Part shown: one piece after another, positions 45,215 to 52,998 of the stretch
How positions within the stretch are numbered: the stretch's first letter is position 1
How the letters are laid out: each line of letters opens with the position of its first letter
Notes under the pieces: model-generated
The model's input: only the letters and a program-made list of their open reading frames with translations
What the model was told of the DNA's origin: nothing
Databases searched by the model: none
Program-made: the position numbers and the translations under genes
Origin: Brotaphodocola faecis
GTDB lineage: Bacteria; Bacillota; Clostridia; Lachnospirales; Lachnospiraceae
DNA length: 64,000 bases
Assembly (NCBI RefSeq): GCF_040096075.1
Contig: NZ_JBBMFJ010000021.1
Coordinates: 5,242-69,241 of the forward strand
Reading direction: 5' to 3'

Positions 45215-45285
45215 CCCGGTAAAAAACCGGGAAGTTTTCCGGCAAAAAAGCACCGGAAAGAGAAGTCTCCCCGCATAAGGAGACT
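45215..45285 (-). promoter_or_regulatory. Three consecutive hairpins in the nifJ 5' leader
   Basis: In the transcript between the promoter and the ribosome site, three inverted repeats follow each other: 45264-45270 with 45279-45285, TTTCCGG (45236-45242) with CCGGAAA (45253-45259), and 45215-45219 with 45227-45231. They do not look like a terminator, as no T-run follows. They may stabilise the message. Confidence 0.5.
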
Positions 45286-45296
45286 GACCTGTGTAT

Positions 45297-45324
45297 ATTA
45301 TAGCAACTTTTTATCGTTTTGCAA
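45297..45324 (-). promoter_or_regulatory. Sigma-A type promoter of nifJ
   Basis: Minus strand TTGCAA, 16-bp spacer, TATAAT (or TTTGCA with 17 bp). The predicted start lies about 110 nt before the ATG. Confidence 0.65.
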
Positions 45325-45420
45325 ACATGAAAACAGGAAATTCGCGTATTATTTTGCATACAATCCGCACAAAAAGCAGGTTAGCAATGGCTTATTCCGG
45401 ATTTTTTTATCGGAAAAAGA

Positions 45421-45451
45421 AACAGGAGCGCCCGCAAAAAGCACTCCTGTT
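45421..45451 (-). terminator. Terminator after the VanW-family gene
   Basis: AACAGGAG and CTCCTGTT form an 8-bp stem; on the minus strand the second arm ends in TTTCTTTTTC. It lies about 45 bases past the stop at 45495. Confidence 0.65.
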
Positions 45452-45494
45452 TTGTGAAATATTTTGCAATTTCTCAATAAGCCTGATTTTGTTT

Positions 45495-47426
45495 TTAGAC
45501 ACCCGGATTTGGTGCGATGGTCGGCGCGTTTCCACTGTCTGCCGCCGTCGGCGCATTGCCTGAGCTGTTTCCGGAATCTGCCGCCGTCGGATGGGAAGCC
45601 GGCTGCTGGGAAGCTGCTGTGGTTGCTGCCGCCGTAGTCTCTGCTGCCGTGGTCTTGTCTGCCGCCGTGGTGTGGGAAGCCGCTGTCGTTGCTGCCTCAC
45701 TCGCCTTATGGCTCTCGGCTGCCGTAGTCTCTCCCGATGACTCTGCGGAAGAGGATGCAGCGGAACTGTCTGCCGCCGTGGTAGCTCCTGCTGCCGTGGT
45801 TCCGGTACTGTTTCTTAAGATAACCGGAGTATGTCCCTTGTAAGTAACGCTGTGGTCCACATCCTGGCTCACCACTTCACCGTTCTTTGTAACAATCAGG
45901 CGGGTCTCCCATTTGCTGCCCTTGCTTCCGTTGCTCTTTACCTTCTCCACGCCAGGAGCCAGAGTCGGATCCTCCTCATAGGTCGGAGCCGGCGGGTCCG
46001 TCTCGCTGAGCTTTGTGGACTTTAAGGAATGGGTCACACCCTCTTCCAGAAGCGGAATGCCGTAAATGGATACGGTGCAGGTCTGATTGTAATAGCTTGC
46101 GCGGATACCAATAGCCGCACTGGAATTGTTCACAAACTTATAGTCCGGACCGCCCCAGCTTACCGTCGCGTCGGTTCCCGGTGTTACATAGGACGGTTCA
46201 AAGGTATGGGAACGCCGCATGGTAGTCTTCAGTCCTGCCTTGACTACCGCATTGTACATGGTAGAGGAAACCTGGCAGACACCGCCGCCAATCTCCTGGA
46301 CAACTTCACCGTTGTTATACGCTGCAGCGGCCTGATAGCCCTTCGCCTCCGTACGCTCTCCTACCCGGTTGTTAAAGGAGAATTCCTCGCCCGGCTGAAG
46401 CACAATGCCGTTAATGGCCTTGGTAGCCAGCTTGATGTTGGTATTACGCTTCTGATTGGATGTGGTATTGGTGGTAAAGGTTCCGATGGTCTTGTATTTT
46501 TCTCTTGCGACTGCCTCGGAAAACTCCGGTTCCACTTCATTTACCGTAGCCGTGATCGTAGCGGTAAAGTCCTTGCGGCTCAGCGCTGCGAGAATATCTG
46601 CTTTTAACTGGTCCTGATCTACAGCCAGTCCGTTTTCTGCTCCCTTGAATAAGAACTTGTCAGAGGAAGCATCATACTCGGAAATGGAACCGTTCTTTGC
46701 CTTCTTGTTCCAGAGGCCTGCCACGGTTTCCGCCTCCTTGGCAGCTGCGTCTTCCAGCCCGGTAGTATCCAGGGTGTAGCTTTCCTTCGGCTCGCCGGTG
46801 TAAATCTCCTGAAGCATGGAATCCACCTTTTCTGCCATCAGATCATTCACATCATAGCTCTGATCCTGCCAGGTGACCTTCATGCCCCACGGAAAATCTT
46901 TGAGGATGGCCGCCTTGGCCTCTTCTCTGGACATGCCCGTGATGTTGATGCCGTCCACCGTAACTTCTTTTTCCAGTTCTGTCTCCGGAACGGTAATCTC
47001 TGTTTCCGGCTCCGTACTCGTTGTTTTGGAACCGGTTACCTTCTTCATAAGAAAGGCAACACAGAAAATTGCCAGAATCAGGATTACGCCGCCAATCGCG
47101 ATCTTCCCGAAATCCGGACCTCCGCGTCTTCCGCCATGTCTGCCGGAGGAAGGACGTCTTGTTTCATTATAATAACTTCCGGACCGGGAAGAAGAAGTTC
47201 TGGCGCTGCTTCCTGTGGTACGCCTTGTACTGCTTCCTGCGCTGGTTCTTCCGGAGGTACTTCTTGTGGAAGCACTCCTGGAAGAGGAGGCGCTGCTTCT
47301 TCCGCTTCCGGCCGCTGTTCTTGTCTGTCTGCCAGCAGAAGCACTTCTTCCGCTGCCGGAATAAGATGTACTCCTGGCCCTGGAGCGTCCTGTTCCGGAA
47401 TTTCTGCCATTCTCATACTGATTCAT
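45495..47426 (-). CDS. VanW-family cell-surface protein with low-complexity tails
   Basis: 643 residues. The cytosolic N-terminus (about 1-105) is almost wholly Ser, Arg, Gly and Thr. A single membrane helix (GGVILILAIFCVAFLM) follows, then a peptidoglycan-binding-type region (about 145-290) and a VanW domain with 'LQPGEEFSFNNRVGERT', IGGGVCQVSSTMYNA and MRRSHTFEPSYV. A beta domain resembling G5 comes next (to about 535). The last 110 residues are a repetitive Thr/Ala/Ser tail built on TTAA units, probably an extended wall-spanning stalk. VanW proteins are common in Clostridia; their biochemical role is unclear and this need not concern vancomycin. Confidence 0.87.
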   Translation of the reverse strand: MNQYENGRNSGTGRSRARSTSYSGSGRSASAGRQTRTAAGSGRSSASSSRSASTRSTSGRTSAGSSTRRTTGSSARTSSSRSGSYYNETRRPSSGRHGGRRGGPDFGKIAIGGVILILAIFCVAFLMKKVTGSKTTSTEPETEITVPETELEKEVTVDGINITGMSREEAKAAILKDFPWGMKVTWQDQSYDVNDLMAEKVDSMLQEIYTGEPKESYTLDTTGLEDAAAKEAETVAGLWNKKAKNGSISEYDASSDKFLFKGAENGLAVDQDQLKADILAALSRKDFTATITATVNEVEPEFSEAVAREKYKTIGTFTTNTTSNQKRNTNIKLATKAINGIVLQPGEEFSFNNRVGERTEAKGYQAAAAYNNGEVVQEIGGGVCQVSSTMYNAVVKAGLKTTMRRSHTFEPSYVTPGTDATVSWGGPDYKFVNNSSAAIGIRASYYNQTCTVSIYGIPLLEEGVTHSLKSTKLSETDPPAPTYEEDPTLAPGVEKVKSNGSKGSKWETRLIVTKNGEVVSQDVDHSVTYKGHTPVILRNSTGTTAAGATTAADSSAASSSAESSGETTAAESHKASEAATTAASHTTAADKTTAAETTAAATTAASQQPASHPTAADSGNSSGNAPTAADSGNAPTIAPNPGV

Positions 47427-47643
47427 GATTTCACCTGTGTTTCTTCTATAATAATCTTATCGCAAATATGCACTAAGACAGTATAGCATATCCGTTCAAA
47501 AAAAGAACCACTAATTTTTAGAAAAAACGAGGAATTTTTTATTATCTTTTTTGACGGTATTTTTTCTTTTTCAACATCTCTCTTCTTGTCTTTCTGTATT
47601 GTTTTTTGTATTTTCCCCTGTACATTTTTGGAAGTTCTGGCAA

Positions 47644-47672
47644 TTGCAGGATTGTTAAACTTTTGCTATACT
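47644..47672 (+). promoter_or_regulatory. Promoter of the 78-residue gene
   Basis: TTGCAG, 17-bp spacer, TATACT, about 55 bases before the ATG at 47728. Confidence 0.6.
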
Positions 47673-47727
47673 TTTGCTTGTCAAAAAGATAACCAAGTCA
47701 TTTATCGAGAAAAAGGAGGAATCCTCA

Positions 47728-47964
47728 ATGAAAATTCAGAATATCAACGACGTAGAAAGCTTCTTTAAAATTATCGATCAGTGTAAGGGACCAGTTGAGC
47801 TGGTATCTCCGGAAGGTGACCGCATTAACTTAAAATCCAAGCTGTCCCAGTACCTTTCCATGGCAACCATGTTCTCCAACGGCTTTATCAAAGAACTGGA
47901 CATCGTAGCCCAGGACAAAGAAGATATTGAGCGCCTGATCAAATTCATGTATCAGGGCGAATAG
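47728..47964 (+). CDS. Small conserved protein of unknown function (78 residues)
   Basis: I recognise this as a small protein type recurring in Lachnospiraceae, sometimes labelled 'polya polymerase' without support. Sequence begins MKIQNINDVESFFKIIDQ and ends IERLIKFMYQGE; it is acidic, has no Cys and no membrane segment, and looks like a compact mixed alpha/beta fold. The frame is open 18 codons upstream, but AGGAGG eight bases before the ATG at 47728 decides the start. A promoter in front and a strong terminator behind make it a one-gene unit. Function unknown. Confidence 0.8.
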   Translation: MKIQNINDVESFFKIIDQCKGPVELVSPEGDRINLKSKLSQYLSMATMFSNGFIKELDIVAQDKEDIERLIKFMYQGE

Positions 47965-47975
47965 TTTTTCCCCAA

Positions 47976-48004
47976 GGCACTGCAAAAAGCAGTGCCGTTT
48001 TTTT
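47976..48004 (+). terminator. Intrinsic terminator of the 78-residue gene
   Basis: GGCACTGC, AAAAA loop, GCAGTGCC, then G and seven T. Textbook form. Confidence 0.9.
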
Positions 48005-48076
48005 CTAAAAAGCGGAAACAGTGACAGGCCACGCTTCATATGATGGATTGTAAATATCTTTTCGGAGGCTTTTCAT

Positions 48077-48307
48077 ATGAGCGATCTGGCTGCTACAAAC
48101 TGTGGATGCGGATGTGACTGCAATTCAGGAGGAAACGGCTGCAACATTATCTGGCTGATCCTCATCCTGTGCTGCTGCGGCGGTAACGGCGGATGTGGTT
48201 TCGGTTCCGGATGTGGATGCGAACATAATAACGGCTGTAACTGGATCTGGATCATCCTGCTGTTATGCTGCTGCGGCGGCAATGGCGGATGCGGCGGCTT
48301 CTGCTAA
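48077..48307 (+). CDS. Cys/Gly-rich small membrane protein with internal duplication ('chorion class high-cysteine' type)
   Basis: 76 residues with about 20 cysteines. Two halves repeat the same design: Cys-rich, Gly/Asn loop, then a short hydrophobic stretch with Trp (IIWLILILCCC and WIWIILLLCCC), each followed by GGNGGCG. The hydrophobic parts end in three consecutive Cys. Similar proteins in Lachnospiraceae carry the automatic name 'chorion class high-cysteine HCB protein 13', from resemblance to silkmoth eggshell proteins; no function is known to me. GGAGG is eight bases upstream of the ATG and a terminator follows 19 bases after the stop, so this is a genuine single-gene unit. Metal binding, a thiol-rich coat or membrane insertion are guesses. 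Confidence 0.8.
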   Translation: MSDLAATNCGCGCDCNSGGNGCNIIWLILILCCCGGNGGCGFGSGCGCEHNNGCNWIWIILLLCCCGGNGGCGGFC

Positions 48308-48326
48308 ACAACCCCGATTCGGAAAG

Positions 48327-48357
48327 CTCCCCCTCACGGACCGAGGGGGAGTTTTTT
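48327..48357 (+). terminator. Intrinsic terminator of the Cys/Gly-rich gene
   Basis: CTCCCCCT/AGGGGGAG stem with a 9-nt loop and six T. It also separates this gene from the converging minus-strand 54-residue gene. Confidence 0.9.
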
Positions 48358-48374
48358 CTATATATAATATCCTG

Positions 48375-48539
48375 TCAGCGCTCAGGATCTGTTTTTTTCC
48401 CTTTCTGCAACTCACTCTTTTCCATTTTCTCAATCTGCTTTTTCTTCTCTGTACATGAGGCCTCCCCGTACCGGCACGCCTCACATTCCTCATCAATCTC
48501 ATATACTGCGTTTCCATCTATGACCAGTCTTGTTTTCAT
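48375..48539 (-). CDS. 54-residue conserved small protein, unknown function
   Basis: Starts MKTRLVIDGNAVYEIDEECE and ends KGKKTDPER, followed by TGA. AGGAG stands nine bases before the ATG at 48539. The N-terminal phrase 'RLVIDGNAVYEIDEEC' is one I recognise from short Lachnospiraceae proteins. Three Cys (in EECEACRYGEASC) could bind metal; the C-terminal half is a Lys/Glu helix. The 350-base stretch from 48308 to 48659 otherwise holds only the terminator at 48327-48357. Confidence 0.7.
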   Translation of the reverse strand: MKTRLVIDGNAVYEIDEECEACRYGEASCTEKKKQIEKMEKSELQKGKKTDPER

Positions 48540-48659
48540 ACTACTGCGCTCCTGTCGCCGTTTTCATTTTGTCTTACACTTTATACTATGCACAACACCC
48601 GTGGCATGATATGAACCGTCCCCGCATATACTGTTTCAAAAAGAACAAGGATCCCGTCC

Positions 48660-48989
48660 ATGAATGAAAAGAACGAAAACCAGTTCAAGCTGACGGATTT
48701 TGATTATCTGACCGCCGATCCGAAGCTTCAGATGCTGAAGGCAGCGATTCCCTATCTCCCGGTTCCCCAGCAGCGTATATTCTCTCTCCTGGTAAAGGTG
48801 CAGGAACTGCAGCGGGCCCAGTCTCTCTTTGACGGAGAGGAGGTTTCCGCCATGGGACTCTCCCCCTCCACGCCAAAGCCCGCCACCCCCATGCAGCTTT
48901 TGCAGGTCATCAAGCCCTACGCGAATCCGAAAGAGCGGGAAATGATCGAGATGCTGGAAAACTTTCAGATCATGAAGGAGGTATTATGA
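48660..48989 (+). CDS. Conserved protein of unknown function, first of a coupled pair
   Basis: 109 residues, helical, no membrane segment. Core: DPKLQMLKAAIPYLPVPQQR, then a helical region and 'LLQVIKPYANPKEREMIEML'. I cannot assign it to a described family. Its stop overlaps the start of the next gene by four bases (ATGA), so the two proteins are translated together and probably act together. Confidence 0.7.
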   Translation: MNEKNENQFKLTDFDYLTADPKLQMLKAAIPYLPVPQQRIFSLLVKVQELQRAQSLFDGEEVSAMGLSPSTPKPATPMQLLQVIKPYANPKEREMIEMLENFQIMKEVL

Positions 48990-49273
48990 ATTCAGGCGAA
49001 TGGAAACATGACCCCAGACTTGCCGGCATGGACCCGGTCAAGCTTCAGTACATAGAAAAAATTGCGGCACAGGTCTCCTCCCAGTCAAAAACGGAAATCC
49101 TGCCCACCCTGCTCTCCCTTCAGGCCGAGGCCCGCAAAAACAATATCTCCTTCACCGATCAGGAAACCACACTTCTGATCTCCATCATCACCTCCGACAT
49201 GCCGCCGGATGAAAAGAAAAAGGTGAAAATGCTACACTTTTGGGCAAAAAAACTGGCTGCCAGGTCTTCCTGA
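48986..49273 (+). CDS. Conserved protein of unknown function, second of a coupled pair
   Basis: 95 residues, helical, charged. Begins MNSGEWKHDPRLAGMDPVKL and contains DPVKLQYIEKIAAQV and MPPDEKKKVKMLHFWAKKL. Overlaps the preceding gene by four bases; both use plain AT-rich starts with AGGAGG or similar in the upstream gene. A hairpin (CTGGCTG/CAGCCAG) spans the stop but has no T-run. Confidence 0.7.
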   Translation: MNSGEWKHDPRLAGMDPVKLQYIEKIAAQVSSQSKTEILPTLLSLQAEARKNNISFTDQETTLLISIITSDMPPDEKKKVKMLHFWAKKLAARSS

Positions 49274-49336
49274 CAGCCAGTGCCATGTCTGCATGCTTCG
49301 GCTTATGTCGATTGATACAGAATATGTTTTATGAAA

Positions 49337-51748
49337 TTATTTGCAGACGATATTGATGATCTTGCCCGGTACGTAAATCTCTTTTACGATGGTTCCGGTG
49401 ATTTTGTCTGCTACAGCTTCTTTTGCTGCTGCAAGGGCAACGTCCTTGGATGCATCTGCCGGAATGGTCACAACGCCTCTTGCCTTACCATTGACCTGAA
49501 CGCCGATCTGGATCTCGTCATCCTTCATGGCTTCCTCATCGCACTCCGGCCACTGGGTGTGGAATACGCTGTCGGTACCGCCAAGCTGCTGCCAGATCTC
49601 CTCACCGATATGCGGTGCGAACGGAGCAAGCAGGATGGTGAAGGTCTTTAAGGTCTCTTTGTCGATGCCGCCGGTCTTCTTAGTCAGCTCGATGAGCTTG
49701 TTGTTGTACTCCATGAAGCCGGATACAACGGTATTTAAGCTGAACTGGTTGAAACGCTGCTCGATGTCGAATACCAGTTTGTGGCGCAGGCGAACCATCT
49801 CTTTGGTCTCTGCGATGTCTTTGTCCTTGCTGTCCTGAACCAGATTCCAGAAACGGCTTAAGAAACGGGAAACACCCTCGATACCGCGGTCATCCCACTC
49901 TGCGTCCAGTTCCGGCGGTCCTACGAACAGCTCGTACATTCTCAGAGCGTCACAGCCGTAATCTCTTACAAGGTCATCCGGGGAAACCACGTTTCCTTTT
50001 GACTTACTCATCTTGATACCGTTCTTACCATTGATCATACCCTGGTTGAACAGCTTCTTGAACGGCTCATCGAAATCTACGACTCCGATGTCGTGCAGGA
50101 ACTTGGTGTAGAAACGGGAGTACAGAAGATGCAGGACTGCATGCTCTACGCCGCCGATGTACATGTCAACCGGCAGATATTTGTCAGCTTTCTCTCTGGA
50201 AACCAGTTCCTTGTCGTTGTGGTTGTCCACGTAACGCAGGAAATACCAAGAAGAACCTGCCCACTGCGGCATGGTGTTGGTCTCTCTCTTAGCCGGGCCG
50301 CCGCACTGCGGGCACTTGCAGTTCACCCACTCATCGATAGCAGCTAACGGTGACTCACCGGTACCGGTCGGCTGGTAGCTCTCAACCTCCGGAAGTCTTA
50401 ACGGAAGTTCTTCCTCCGGAACCGCTACATTGCCGCACTTCGGGCAGTGAACGATCGGGATCGGCTCGCCCCAGTAACGCTGTCTGGAGAATACCCAGTC
50501 ACGCAGCTTATAGTTGACGGTCTTCTTACCAAAGCCCATCTTTTCGATCATAGCCGGAGCTTCTTTCTTTAATACGGAAGACTCCATGCCATTCCACTCG
50601 CCGGAGTTGATCATGGTACCGGAAGCCTCGGTATAAGCCTCGGTCATGTTCTCGATCTCCTTGCCATCTTTTGCGATAACCTGGATGATCGGAATATTGA
50701 ACTTCTTTGCGAACTCAAAATCACGGTCGTCGTGGGCCGGTACACACATGATTGCGCCGGTACCGTAATCTGCCAGTACATAGTCAGACAGCCAGATCGG
50801 AACCTTTGCGCCGTTTAACGGGTTGATGGCATAGCTTCCGGTGAATACGCCGGTCTTCTCCTTATCCTGCATACGGTCTACGTTGGAACGCATGGAGGAA
50901 TCGAAGATGTATTTCTCAACAGCCTCTCTGGTCTCGTCGGTAGCCAGACTCTTTGCCATAGCATGCTCCGGAGCCAGTACCATGAAGGTTGCGCCGTGCA
51001 GGGTATCTGGGCGGGTGGTGTAAACGGTAATCTTTTCGTCTCTTCCCTCAACCTGGAAATTAACCTCAGCACCGTAGGATTTGCCGATCCACTCGCTCTG
51101 CATCTTCTTAACCTTCTCCGGCCAGTCCAGTTTGTCCAGGTCGTTTAAGAGACGGTCAGCGTAAGCGGTGATCTTTAACATCCACTGACGCAGGTTCTTC
51201 TTGGTAACCGGGGAACCGCAGCGCTCGCAGCAGCCGTTAACAACTTCCTCGTTGGCCAGACCGGTCTTGCAGGACGGACACCAGTTGATCGGGAACTCCT
51301 TCTCGTAAGCCAGGCCTTTCTTGAACATCTGTACAAAGATCCACTGGGTCCATTTGTAGAACTCCGGATCGGTGGTGTTTACTTCCATATCCCAGTCATA
51401 GATGGCTGCGATCTCGTTGATCTGACGCTTGATGTTCCTGATGTTCTCAGCGGTGGATTTTGCCGGATGAACCCCCATCTTGATTGCGTAGTTCTCTGCC
51501 GGAAGGCCGAATGCGTCCCAACCCATCGGGTGGATGACATAATGACCCTTTAACATCTGGTAACGGCTCCATACATCAGAGATAACGTAGCCTCTCCAGT
51601 GACCTACATGAAGTCCGCTGCCGGACGGATACGGGAACATATCCAGGCAGTAGTATTTCGGCTTTTTGCCGTCATTGACATTGATCGGGTTCTTCTCCCA
51701 GTTTTCACGCCATTTCTTTTCAATGGCGCTATGGTTGTAACTTGCCAT
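49337..51748 (-). CDS. leuS: Leucyl-tRNA synthetase
   Basis: Charges tRNA-Leu. 803 residues. Class I signatures: PYPSGSGLHVGHWRGY (HIGH-like) and MSKSKGNVVSPDD (KMSKS). The editing domain lies between about 225 and 415 and the zinc-binding Cys region (CPSCKTG.. CCERCGSP) is at about 155-185. The frame is open 38 codons upstream, but AGGAGG precedes the ATG at 51748 and the upstream part belongs to the T-box leader. Expression is controlled by the T-box at 51789-52057. Confidence 0.97.
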   Translation of the reverse strand: MASYNHSAIEKKWRENWEKNPINVNDGKKPKYYCLDMFPYPSGSGLHVGHWRGYVISDVWSRYQMLKGHYVIHPMGWDAFGLPAENYAIKMGVHPAKSTAENIRNIKRQINEIAAIYDWDMEVNTTDPEFYKWTQWIFVQMFKKGLAYEKEFPINWCPSCKTGLANEEVVNGCCERCGSPVTKKNLRQWMLKITAYADRLLNDLDKLDWPEKVKKMQSEWIGKSYGAEVNFQVEGRDEKITVYTTRPDTLHGATFMVLAPEHAMAKSLATDETREAVEKYIFDSSMRSNVDRMQDKEKTGVFTGSYAINPLNGAKVPIWLSDYVLADYGTGAIMCVPAHDDRDFEFAKKFNIPIIQVIAKDGKEIENMTEAYTEASGTMINSGEWNGMESSVLKKEAPAMIEKMGFGKKTVNYKLRDWVFSRQRYWGEPIPIVHCPKCGNVAVPEEELPLRLPEVESYQPTGTGESPLAAIDEWVNCKCPQCGGPAKRETNTMPQWAGSSWYFLRYVDNHNDKELVSREKADKYLPVDMYIGGVEHAVLHLLYSRFYTKFLHDIGVVDFDEPFKKLFNQGMINGKNGIKMSKSKGNVVSPDDLVRDYGCDALRMYELFVGPPELDAEWDDRGIEGVSRFLSRFWNLVQDSKDKDIAETKEMVRLRHKLVFDIEQRFNQFSLNTVVSGFMEYNNKLIELTKKTGGIDKETLKTFTILLAPFAPHIGEEIWQQLGGTDSVFHTQWPECDEEAMKDDEIQIGVQVNGKARGVVTIPADASKDVALAAAKEAVADKITGTIVKEIYVPGKIINIVCK

Positions 51749-51788
51749 GATTCTTCCTCCTGATTGCAATTTAAGGAATAAAAGGAAT

Positions 51789-52057
51789 AAAAAAACCTGC
51801 ATCTCTGAAATTGTCAGAGACGCAGGATATTCTTTCACTTCTTGATCCTTACGCGGTACCACTCTGCTTCATGCTTTCGCATGCGCTTGATTCCGATAAC
51901 GGCGGATGTCCGTCCCGGCCTACTTAGTGCTTTTAAAGCATGTTCGGCGGGCTGCTCCAAGACCAGTTTCTGCGCACGTTGTTACTGTCTTGCACCTTCC
52001 GGCAGCTCTCTGAAAACTCAGTTACGCATACTTTTTCTCTTCTTCGCATTTACGCTA
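51789..52057 (-). ncRNA. T-box leader of leuS (leucine-type by context)
   Basis: The invariant T-box sequence AGTGGTACCGCG is at 51852-51863 on the minus strand, at the correct distance from a terminator hairpin (51796-51826, CCTGC...GCAGG with a T-run). Upstream is a Stem I region with AGAGAG and GGTGCAAG elements and a stem GCTGC/GCAGC. The specifier is uncertain: CUG and CUU, both Leu codons, occur in the loop ACUGGUCUUGG. Uncharged tRNA-Leu would favour the antiterminator form. Confidence 0.9.
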
Positions 52058-52063
52058 GTACCT

Positions 52064-52092
52064 AATTTAACATAATTGGAAATCTGTGTCAA
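52064..52092 (-). promoter_or_regulatory. Promoter of the leuS T-box transcript
   Basis: Minus strand TTGACA, 16-17 bp, TTAAAT/TAAATT, about 10 bases before the T-box leader starts. Confidence 0.6.
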
Positions 52093-52108
52093 GGGGTGGA
52101 TTGGGGAT

Positions 52109-52933
52109 TTACACTTCTCTTCCATTGTACTGTGTCAGGTCGATCTCGCCGGAAAATACTTCTACAGCCGGACCGGTCATGTAAACATGACCGCTTTCCC
52201 GGTCCCAGGTAATCTCCAGGTTTCCGCCAATGAGCTGTACCTCCACGGTATCGTCCACCAGCCCCAGCATCATGCTGGCCACGGCACTGGCCGTCGCTCC
52301 GGTTCCGCAGGCCCAGGTTTCCCCGCTGCCCCGCTCCCACACGCGCATCTGCAGGTGTTTCCGGTCAATCACGCGAATGAACTCGCTGTTGACGCGGTCC
52401 GGGAAACGCTCATGCATCTCGAAAGCCGGGCCGATTTTCTCCAGATCCAGGCCGTCTACATTATCCACATAGTAAACCGCATGAGGATTTCCTACATCGA
52501 TTCCGGTAAACTCCAGAGTTTTTCCCTCCACCTGGATCTTTTCCGGCAGCTCACTGGTCAGCTGCGGCACGCCCATATCTACCTTTACGGTCTTCACCTT
52601 TCCGTCTTCCACCTGCATATCCAGATACTTGATTCCGCCAAGGGTTTCTACCGAAATCTGTGGTTTGTCCACAATGCCGTGGTCATAGGCGTACTTACCT
52701 ACACAGCGGATGCCGTTGCCGCACATGCTGCCCTCGCTGCCGTCCTCGTTGAACATCCGCATGCGGCAGTCTGCCACATCGGACGGACAGATGAGAATAA
52801 GGCCGTCTGAACCAATGCCGAAATGGCGCTCACTCACAAGCTTTGCCACTCTGGCCGGATCCTCCACGTTTTCCTCAAAACAGTTGACATAGACGTAATC
52901 ATTTCCAATTCCCTGCATTTTTGTAAATTTCAT
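52109..52933 (-). CDS. dapF: Diaminopimelate epimerase
   Basis: Converts LL- to meso-diaminopimelate for cell wall and lysine synthesis. 274 residues. Both catalytic cysteine motifs are present: SMCGNGIRC and ETWACGTGAT, with KMQGIGNDYVYV at the N-terminus. The frame is open 43 codons upstream, but the ATG at 52933 has GGAGAGG in front and starts the conserved MKFTKMQG, so I use it. It is upstream of leuS, separated by the leuS promoter. Confidence 0.97.
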   Translation of the reverse strand: MKFTKMQGIGNDYVYVNCFEENVEDPARVAKLVSERHFGIGSDGLILICPSDVADCRMRMFNEDGSEGSMCGNGIRCVGKYAYDHGIVDKPQISVETLGGIKYLDMQVEDGKVKTVKVDMGVPQLTSELPEKIQVEGKTLEFTGIDVGNPHAVYYVDNVDGLDLEKIGPAFEMHERFPDRVNSEFIRVIDRKHLQMRVWERGSGETWACGTGATASAVASMMLGLVDDTVEVQLIGGNLEITWDRESGHVYMTGPAVEVFSGEIDLTQYNGREV

Positions 52934-52998
52934 AAACCTCTCCATTCCTGTCCTGTTCTCGTGACCTGCGTCACTCATTATTTTCTCATACCTTCGCC

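Noticed and set aside
45180..45494. 315-base region searched for a missed gene.
   Set aside because: Contains the nifJ leader, its promoter and the vanW terminator; no coding frame with a ribosome site.
49253..49282. CTGGCTG/CAGCCAG hairpin at the end of the second paired gene.
   Set aside because: No T-run follows on either strand, so not called as a terminator.
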